A stretch of DNA of 64,000 bases, from positions 30,544,611-30,608,610 of the forward strand of contig NC_092576.1 of the NCBI RefSeq assembly GCF_037975245.1, read 5' to 3'. This document shows positions 57,700 through 64,000 of the stretch, one piece after another. Within the stretch, counting starts at the first letter, position 1, and the number at the start of each line of letters is the position of its first letter. A model generated the notes under the pieces. It did not search any database. It worked only from the letters and a program-made list of their open reading frames with translations, and was not told the origin of the DNA. This DNA comes from Apostichopus japonicus (lineage: Eukaryota; Echinodermata; Holothuroidea; Aspidochirotida; Stichopodidae). Position numbers and translations under genes: made by a program.

Positions 57700-58260
57700 A
57701 TCTCAAGGTGTAAAAGTTGCTTGAATTCAAACTTGGTATATGTAGTCTTTATTGTTCCTACTTGATCCTCATTGTTTTTCATCGAGTTCAAAGGTCATTT
57801 CAGGTCAACATTTGAAATCTGTGTACAAACAGTATCTCAAAGTGTTAGTTGGTTGCACATCCAACTTGCTATGTATGCATGGATGTAAAAGGTCATTTTA
57901 GGTCAACAAATGTTCAGCTCTTGAAACCTTATAAACAATATCAAGAAGTGAAAGTTGGTTGAACTTCAAACTTGCTATATAGGTGGCCCTTGGTGAGAAG
58001 GTAATACATTTTGTTAATTATTAAGGTCATTTTGAGGAAAATAGTTTATATCCCCTCCCAAGAAGTGAAAGTTGGTTTCATGGCAAATGTTGATAACACT
58101 CGCTGGGTAGATAATCCCATTGTTATGCTTAACGGCCATTAGTGCTAATGCCATATCTCAAGAAGAGAAGTTGGTTTACTATTACATTTTAATAAGTAGC
58201 CCTTGGAGAGTATTTGATTGCTATTATTTTCCATAGGTCAAAGTTATCTTGGGTCAAAGA
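57700..58260. repeat. Degenerate tandem repeat, period about 100-130 bp
   Basis: AAGTTGGTTGAACTTCAAACTTGCTAT-like blocks recur at 57711, 57841, 57947, 58065 and 58164, with AAGGTCATTTTAGGTCAAC between them. The style is close to that of the GGTTCCTTGC element, and a piece of that element follows at 58766. Confidence 0.6.
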
Positions 58261-58765
58261 TAGCCTCTATTTCCTTGCCTTCATCAGTTGTATTCCTTGC
58301 CAAATATAGACTTGTTTCCACTATGATCTAAGATAAGTCAGATTTTAGACATGTTATTAATATTACATTTTCTTTTTGTGATAGACCCCTGGAGGCAAGA
58401 TAAATTGCTGGGGGTGTCAAAGTGTATCAATTGGACAACTTTTACATATCTAATTTCTCAAAATATTGCAATTTTAAACCTGATTAGAGAAATTTTAATG
58501 AGTAACAGATCTGACTGGGGGAGTTGAGGGGGCAAGGAAAACAGTCTGAGGGGACAAATTGCCCCATCCCCCTGTAGCGCCACCACTGTATCTCACTATT
58601 TCCATGGATAAAGAATGAGTATGTCAGCAGTACCCTGTGTGTTTAGCGTAAATGCTATGTCGGAGGAGTTATATAATATTGCCCATACATATATATATTA
58701 TTCAGTGGAAAATGGAAAGAATTTACCTTACCTCTGAAAATATACCCCTATACCATTTGCAACCG

Positions 58766-58797
58766 AGTCGCACCTTGGCACTGGGAGTTATTGCAGT
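58766..58797. repeat. Fragment of GGTTCCTTGC repeat at boundary of copy C
   Basis: CACCTTGGCACTGGGAGTTATTGCA is the reverse complement of the internal unit at 38648. It stops exactly where composite copy C sequence starts (TGTTGTTTTCTCTGCATC). Confidence 0.7.
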
Positions 58798-59410
58798 GTT
58801 GTTTTCTCTGCATCTGTCTGGGTACATTGACTATTTGTGCTCAACTTTAACCCGGCAGCTTCCATCTTTCTGGCTATTGACTCACAAGGCCCATTATTTG
58901 TGGGATCACAGTGCCATATTTTGGACCTTAAAAGCAATATCGACTGCCTCTGCTTTTTGAGTGGAAGTCTCAAAACGAGTGGACCATAATCGTTTGTAGC
59001 AGGTGCGTGCTTTAAGTATTTGGATAAGATTTGTGGTATAAGTGTGGGAGATTACCAGCATTTGGCATAAATGGAAGTTTCTAGTACCTGCCCTGCCCCT
59101 CATACATACAAATGACTGCTTTGGGCAATGTGAATGTTCTCCACTGTAGCATTTTGTACGGCAGTCCAGACATGTTGATATAGCGTTTGCAACTTTGCAG
59201 TGGTCATATTTGAGAACTTTCCTGCAAGCAGTTTCCTCTGCCTGTATATGACAGGTTAAGTCCTCAGCAAAGCGCCTTTGGATCAAGCGCTTCTTTGCCG
59301 GAAACATGGCAGAGGTGAATTCTGCTCTAGTCAGTGCTCTGCGCAGAGCTCTGTTTAGGTGGACCTGGTCTAAAAGGTTCCCTATTTCAGACTGATTAGC
59401 TGCAGACATG
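58797..59410 (-). pseudogene. 'STQKAEAVD' Cys-rich protein of the composite element
   Basis: From 59409: NLLDQVHLNRALRRALTRAE, then RRFAEDLTCHIQAEETACRK, a C-rich block ISTCLDCRTKCYSGEHSHCP, and after a short frame change FETSTQKAEAVDIAFKV near 58985. The Cys/His block spacing suggests a zinc-binding module. Copies A (11.5-12.3 kb) and B (29.3-29.6 and 30.5-30.8 kb) encode the same protein. I believe it belongs to an uncharacterised family of invertebrate repeat proteins with STQKAE motifs, but I cannot name it or its activity. Confidence 0.5.
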
Positions 59411-60575
59411 ATACTACTGAACCTTTACATGCCTTGCCATCAGCATCACTTGTGAGACACTTGACCTTTACTGGGTTTTACCCAGGAATTTTGATGCAGA
59501 AATCTTTTCAGCATTTTGTTAAATTTCATTATTGGCATCTTGCCTTATGGCCTGGACATTGTACCATGTGACCCCTTCTTCTGTTCATTTCACCCATTAG
59601 GCACAACTTGTTACTGGGAAGCTAACCACTAACACATTTTTCCATGGTGACATTCTTTACAATTACATCTCTGCATTGCCTTGCAGGAGCAAATGGAGTG
59701 TTACTTGTGGTTATTGTACTGCCGATCATATTCTGCATATTCCCCCATGTTGATGTGAAAGTGGCAAACCCAGGTTAATAGACGTAAAAAAGGTAAATTG
59801 CTTAGAATAATACGGCTTTAACGTCAATAATAATGTTTATCACCATCTTCGACACGGTTAACGTTTCGTGCGCCGAGTGTAGGTGTTTGGTTATTGTTCC
59901 TCTATATACAGTTGAACAAGCCTTGCCCCGTGACCTGACTGCCCACGTCGTACAGGACGACGCCGACGCACAGAAACGTTTTCCCATTGGGGGCATGTTC
60001 TTGGCTTGCCCAGTAGGCTCTTCCAAGTTATGACGGGATGTATGCTGGCGCACACCGTTAATTGTTATGTATATTTTCCACGGCTTCGAGAAGTAGCCAA
60101 TTCCGAACAATGTTCTTAAAGAGTGCTATAGTTAAATTGATCATTCCAACGGTCAGCTGCTTCAGCTCATCAGTGACACCATGCCATGCATCATTATTTT
60201 ACTGTTGAGATCGGTGGGATCTTTGGTGGAGGTGTTAGGGGTGAACATGCAAGTATCAGTAAAGGAACACCATTTGTAATTGGGATTGTAATCGGATTGT
60301 TGGCATAATCGATGAAAAGACTTATGTGCTTTTTCTTGATAAGGGGAGATTGTTTGTCTGCTCTGACCCTTTTTTCGGAGTCAGTTCTTTTAATTTAGTT
60401 ACGAGTCCTGATACCTGGATTTATAGGACACAATGATGGTACCTCCTTAAGTTCATCAAGTCTTAATCGGAGCACAAATCTTTCGACTACTTATTACTGG
60501 TGTCGGGACTATTTATGAAATGAAAACAATGTGCTGATCGCTACTGTGATTATCATCACAAACTACTGCTTTACT

Positions 60576-61136
60576 TAGAAATTGAAATATGCATTGGCAG
60601 AGTGATCAGAATCGCTCAAAATGAGCTGCGTTCTACGAAGAGACCTGTCTATGTAGAGCGACTCCAGGGAAGGGAGATCAACGCCAATTATCTTTTCAGC
60701 TGACCTGACCACTGCAGATAATCTGCGGATATCATCTTGCGTTGCCCGGCCAAAGCAGACAATAATCGATGACGTCAGGATACCCTCGACTACGCATTGA
60801 TTGCTTCCATACGATCTCAACTTCCGAAAAAAAAAATAGAGACGTTGCCTAGCTTTCTTCAAGATTTCCGTACAGTTTACAAGACCATCTCCGATACTTA
60901 ATGGTTGCATATCTGGCTTCTTCCTCCGAAAGTAAAAAATCATCTCTTTAGTCTTGGAAACATTAAGGAGTAGGTTGTTCTCATTACACCAATGTATGAG
61001 GGATTCAACCTGTACACGGTTAGTGGACTCATCATTGCCCGATACGAGGCCAGTGAGGGTTGTATCATCAGCAAACTTGGTCACGAGACAGTTCGGGCTA
61101 TATACCTTACAATCATACGTAAAAAGTTAATAAAGT
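60576..61136 (-). pseudogene. Rex1/Babar-like LINE reverse transcriptase fragment
   Basis: A 169-codon minus frame: VTKFADDTTLTGLVSGNDES at its start (A-D-D catalytic box) and NNLLLNVSKTKEMIFYFRRK. Then LKKARQRLYFFFRKLRS, the region from thumb to C-terminus (RSAEKIIGVDLPSLESLYID), and SLRRTQLILSDSDHSAN. It matches the fish/invertebrate Rex1-type C-terminal region. The F-L-G-V block between SKTKE and KKARQR is deleted, so it is inactive though open. It is truncated at both ends and inserted in copy C at a site (ACTGCTTTACT) empty in copy B. Confidence 0.85.
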
Positions 61137-61430
61137 AAAGAATAAAGCATAGTCGAGAAGCTGCTAAGTTGGACTTTTTAAAGTCATGGCATATATGTCA
61201 CCTACCAGTATGGTGTTTGTGGGGGGGGACAGTAACATGAAATTATTTTATGGCTGATAACGGTTATTCTCGGTTATGTGAATAACAGGAATCAAATACT
61301 AAATAGCTATGAGTAAACACCCATTTTCTACAAATGTATTGTCTGTATACAGTATACTCAGCCAGTTAAGTAGTTTCATTAAGACATCGGGGGAATGCTG
61401 ACCAGGTTTATAGGGAGGATACTATTAAGG

Positions 61431-61773
61431 TCGCTTCTCGGCCTTTTGGCTAAGATCATGTGTAGTATCTGTTCCCTTCGGGAATTGTGATACACACCTG
61501 ACGATGATCACACAGTCACAGTCCCGATGCAAGGGGACTGGGGCTGAGAGCGGATCAGTCGTTTGGTAGTTTGGTTTTCGTGCCCAGGTTCTTTCCTGGG
61601 TGACTTTTTTCTTAAAAAGTATCTGTTCCCTTCGGGAATGGTGATACACACCTGACGATGATCACACAGTCACAGTCCCGATGCAAGGGGACTGGGGCTG
61701 AGAGCGGATCAGTCGTTTGGTAGTTTGGTTTTCGTGCCCAGGTTCTTTCCTGGGTGACTTTTTCTTAAAAAGT
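61431..61773 (+). ncRNA. Dimeric U2 snRNA-headed retroposon (SINE-like) with 12 bp TSD
   Basis: Positions 61431-61474 match U2 snRNA nucleotides 2-45 (from memory of the conserved sequence) with a single change (A30 to T), and include GTAGTA, the branch-point recognition segment. The rest is not U2: a GATACACACCTGACGATGAT block, AGTCCCGATGCAAGGGGACT, GAGAGCGGATCAGTCG, a hairpin CCCAGGTTCTTTCCTGGG and a tail TTTTTTCTTAAAAAGT. A second unit lacking the U2 head (61621-61773) follows almost unchanged. ATACTATTAAGG flanks it at 61419-61430 and 61774-61785. It is a retrotransposed copy, not a spliceosomal RNA gene: it lacks the Sm site and later stem-loops. Confidence 0.88.
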
Positions 61774-62520
61774 ATACTATTAAGGTTGAGAGGAGAAATT
61801 GAAGCACTGCTTATATTCGTGTTATCCATCAGAGTTGTTATTCAATACTTTTGTTGGTGCAAGGGGTTGTCAAGCAAGTCAACTTTGATCCGTGCTTCAC
61901 TGAGAGGTAAAACAACTTCTTGCGCCCCCACCTTCCTCATGACCAACAAACAACGCAAAACCCATGACCAATACTCGAAATGTTAAAGGTTCAATCCTAA
62001 CCCATTTCATGCACAAAAGTTCATAATTAAATTGAGGTACAATCTGATAGTGATTTTTTGGTTAATAACTTGATTTTATATACGTAGTAAATACAGTTGA
62101 CTGAAATATTGCGTAGATGTAGGTCCCCCATATTTGAGTTCATGAAGCATTGGCATGACCACTTGATATATGTATTTTCGAACTTTTGGAGGGTAACATC
62201 GGAGCCACGCGATTCATTGTCGCCTGCTGGTGAAGCAATTTAAAACAAACCTAAAAAATATGGCATTGAAAAATCAATTCCTGTTCAACTCCCATTTAAG
62301 AACTTTAATCATTTTCCTACCTACTTTTGCATGTGCCATCTCGTGTATGCTAGTTTTATGACAAGGGCCGTGGATACATATGATATGAAAACCTGCAGTC
62401 TGTATGGAACAGTGTTCATACCCAAATATTCATAGGTAAATGCTCACGTTGCTTTTCTAAAACAGCTAATGTTTCATTTGCATGCCACTTGTGTACGCCG
62501 TAACGGTTCTTCAACGCTAC

Positions 62521-63060
62521 TCAGTCTTGGAATGATCGAATGTTACCCATTCTTTCATTACTTGGGTTTACCTTTTGCTTACTAAACCTCTGACAAAAAG
62601 AGCAATAAAACCATGGAACTGTCGAACCATATTCATTACAAACTGCACACGGTGCCATTGTATTGCCGTCATCTGGTATCCTACACGTGCAAAATATTCC
62701 TTCTGTCAATATCTGTATTCGCCGTCTTTTCATGGATCTGTTCAAAGCTCCACCGAAAGGTAACATTTGCAAATCAATCAGGTTATTAATTAACTCTTGC
62801 CACATGGTACCCTCGTCATAGTGCATCTTCGTTGGGTCTTTAAGTGCAAACACACCACATGAAGAATTGTCAGTCTGCTGAATAACATTCATTACGTGGA
62901 TAAATAATTCCGATTCCTTAGTTTGCAAAAGTATTTGGCAACCCCCTTACACCTGATGAAATGTACAGTCTGTTTTGTCCTGCATTTATTATGATATCAT
63001 TTATCCATTTCTTTTCGACAAGTATCGTTCTTTTATCTTCAGTTAGATGTAAGTGTGATA
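62521..63060 (-). pseudogene. Ulp1/SENP-like cysteine protease domain with PHD finger
   Basis: EKKWINDIIINAGQN near 63025 matches the W-L-x-D start of C48 proteases. After a gap, IQQTDNSSCGVFALKD near 62860 carries the Gln and nucleophile Cys. YDEGTMWQELINNLIDLQML completes the fold. Then FCTCRIPDDGNTMAPCAVC and WFYCSFCQRF at about 62700-62610 form a PHD-type finger (C-x-C...C-x2-C...C-x2-C). The catalytic His and Asp segment expected between the two protease blocks is missing, so this copy would be inactive. Ulp1-PHD proteins recur in echinoderm and cnidarian repeats, by recall. It lies directly downstream of the polymerase remnant on the same strand. Confidence 0.7.
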
Positions 63061-63179
63061 ACCACATGGCAGGCTTACTCTTTGTTATTATTACTCTCTG
63101 CGGCTTTGGCGAAGTAGGCTCGTCGCCTCTCTTCCTTGTGTCGTCTTTGCCCGTGTTATGGTGTTTCTTCTACTTTACT

Positions 63180-63905
63180 TTGGATCGATTTGATAAGTCA
63201 AGTCCCCGAGGTAATCCCCGGTGGGTGGTTCCCATTCCCCTGGCTTAGTAACATAGATTATACTATCTGTGTCTAACTATACAACCCTTTCCTGCACACG
63301 ATCGAGTACATCGTACAAACGCAGCAAATTCCTGGTTCTCTTTGTAACAAACTCAAGTCGTGACAACCTGGGTCACGACTTCGGTTTTTCCAAAATCTGA
63401 CCGCTGCCCGAATTTTCCCCAAAAGTTGTTCAACATTAGTTTAGGTAGTGCTCTGAGCCCAGGACTATAGTTAATTTCTTTGAATCTAATTCAATGCCCT
63501 CGTTTGCTGCATAATCTGCAATGTACTTGTCTCGATCGTCTGCATTGACGCGCCATGAAGACCAAACCTAGTGTTTGACTTTCAAAAACGTGTTCATGTA
63601 CTCCGTGAATAACCCGCCCGGTTTTTCGTTTCTTTTCATACTGTGCACTGTTTTCAAAATGCTATACAACTTAAACGTTAAAAATTTTGCAGCCTTTAGC
63701 AACCGCTTTCTGAACTTGAATGTGTGCAACTCAGACAAAGGGGAAACATAACTTTGTTATGTATTTTGACTGGGGAAAAGTGGGTGACATAATTTTCTGG
63801 GAGGCAGTATCTTACACCGCACTAATCCATACTACTGAGACGTATCGTGTCATACATAAATCAGTCTTGGCTGATACATTGGATAGGAGCAACTCTTGTT
63901 TACAT
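63180..63905 (-). pseudogene. Polinton-type DNA polymerase B remnant
   Basis: Minus-strand reading in two frames: a KILPPRKL segment near 63800, a KLCFPF piece near 63750, GLFTEYMNTFLKVK near 63590, ADDRDKYIADYAANEGIELD near 63520, then (shifted) PGLRALPKLMLNNFWGKFGQ near 63440. This is the family-B motif around the K-x(6)-Y/F-G region of protein-primed polymerases. RLYDVLDRVQERVV then a stop and LDTDSIIYV near 63265 is motif C (Y-x-D-T-D-S), with the Tyr codon turned to TAG. PPTGDYLGDLTYQIDP near 63190 follows. A frameshift at about 63470 and the motif C stop inactivate it. The N-terminal exonuclease would lie beyond the window edge. Confidence 0.8.
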
Positions 63906-64000
63906 CGTCATGCAATGTTTTAAAGGGTCAACGGCGGCTCGCATGTCTTTCTTTGTAATTTCCATGAAGAATTTACATTGAAGATAAAGAACGTCTCACA

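Larger units (their letters stand above)
58797..64000 (-). mobile_element. Composite element, copy C (most complete)
   Basis: A minus-strand element running off the window edge. Gene order 5' to 3': polymerase B (63905-63180), Ulp1-like domain with PHD finger (63060-62520), a conserved but broken region (62500-61900), a Cys-rich or CCHC region (60100-59800), then the 'STQKAEAVD' protein (59410-58800). Copies A, B and D share parts in the same order, so this is one repeated unit and not a chance cluster. It is interrupted by a Rex1-like LINE (60576-61136) and the U2-headed element (61431-61773), absent from copy B. Polymerase B plus a cysteine protease fold recalls Polinton/Maverick elements, but the PHD fusion and the last protein do not fit the textbook set. 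Confidence 0.6.

Noticed and set aside
61431-61480. A functional U2 snRNA gene
   Set aside because: Only nucleotides 2-45 match. The Sm site and stem-loops III/IV are absent, and a target duplication shows it is a retroposed chimera.

Overview
The window looks like repeat-rich, AT-rich nuclear DNA of a marine invertebrate. There are no operons and no long continuous genes. Coding matches are short, broken by stops and frameshifts, and belong almost entirely to eukaryotic mobile elements: hAT, piggyBac, Ty3/gypsy, BEL/Pao, several LINE clades, and a composite element with a protein-primed-type DNA polymerase B. Several intron boundaries (AG acceptor, GTAAGT donor) can be read. The repeat style (GGTTCCTTGC-type elements, TTAGGCCTAG strings, Ulp1-PHD transposon proteins) makes me lean to an echinoderm such as a sea cucumber, but that is inference. 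I see no confident single-copy host gene, no rRNA or tRNA gene, and no CRISPR.

Layout. 0-9 kb: two hAT remnants (0.15-0.85 and 6.6-7.3 kb), two 3' fragments of a LINE here called LINE-A (1.7-2.3 and 4.3-4.9 kb), a gypsy reverse transcriptase piece, and unrecognised transposon-like exons. 9-11.3 kb: tails of a second LINE (LINE-B) around a diverged tandem array that carries a LINE-B-like tail hairpin. 11.3-13.4 kb: copy A of a composite element, followed by a U2 snRNA-headed short repeat. 15-18 kb: two copies of a zinc-finger repeat-associated protein. 19.8-21 kb: BEL/Pao gag-protease. 21.6-23.7 kb: a LINE-A copy with ORF2 deleted, joined head-on to an inverted LINE reverse transcriptase. 26-27 kb: a CR1/L2-like LINE 3' end. 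29-32.5 kb: composite copy B, split by a 962 bp inverted-repeat element. 34.6-36.9 kb: a three-exon piggyBac transposase with a frameshift at the third catalytic Asp. 38-41 kb: GGTTCCTTGC repeats flanking composite copy D. 43.7-49 kb: three more ORF2-deleted LINE-A copies, two with target-site duplications. 50-56 kb: a THAP exon, a Jockey-like LINE, a fold-back element and LINE-B. 56.4-58.8 kb: a terminal-inverted-repeat element and degenerate tandem repeats. 58.8-64 kb: composite copy C, the most complete, interrupted by a Rex1-like LINE and by a dimeric U2-headed element with a perfect 12 bp target duplication.

How the parts relate. The window is a nest of insertions whose order can partly be read. 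The composite element (DNA polymerase B, then Ulp1-like domain with PHD finger, then a CCHC or Cys-rich protein, all on the minus strand) is the oldest layer. Into its copies went LINE-B, a MITE, a Rex1-like LINE and the U2-headed repeat. LINE-A and LINE-B end in the same short tail (ACGTAAAAAGCAC) with no poly-A. This suggests a shared 3' recognition signal, which the internally deleted LINE-A copies and perhaps the tandem array units also exploit.
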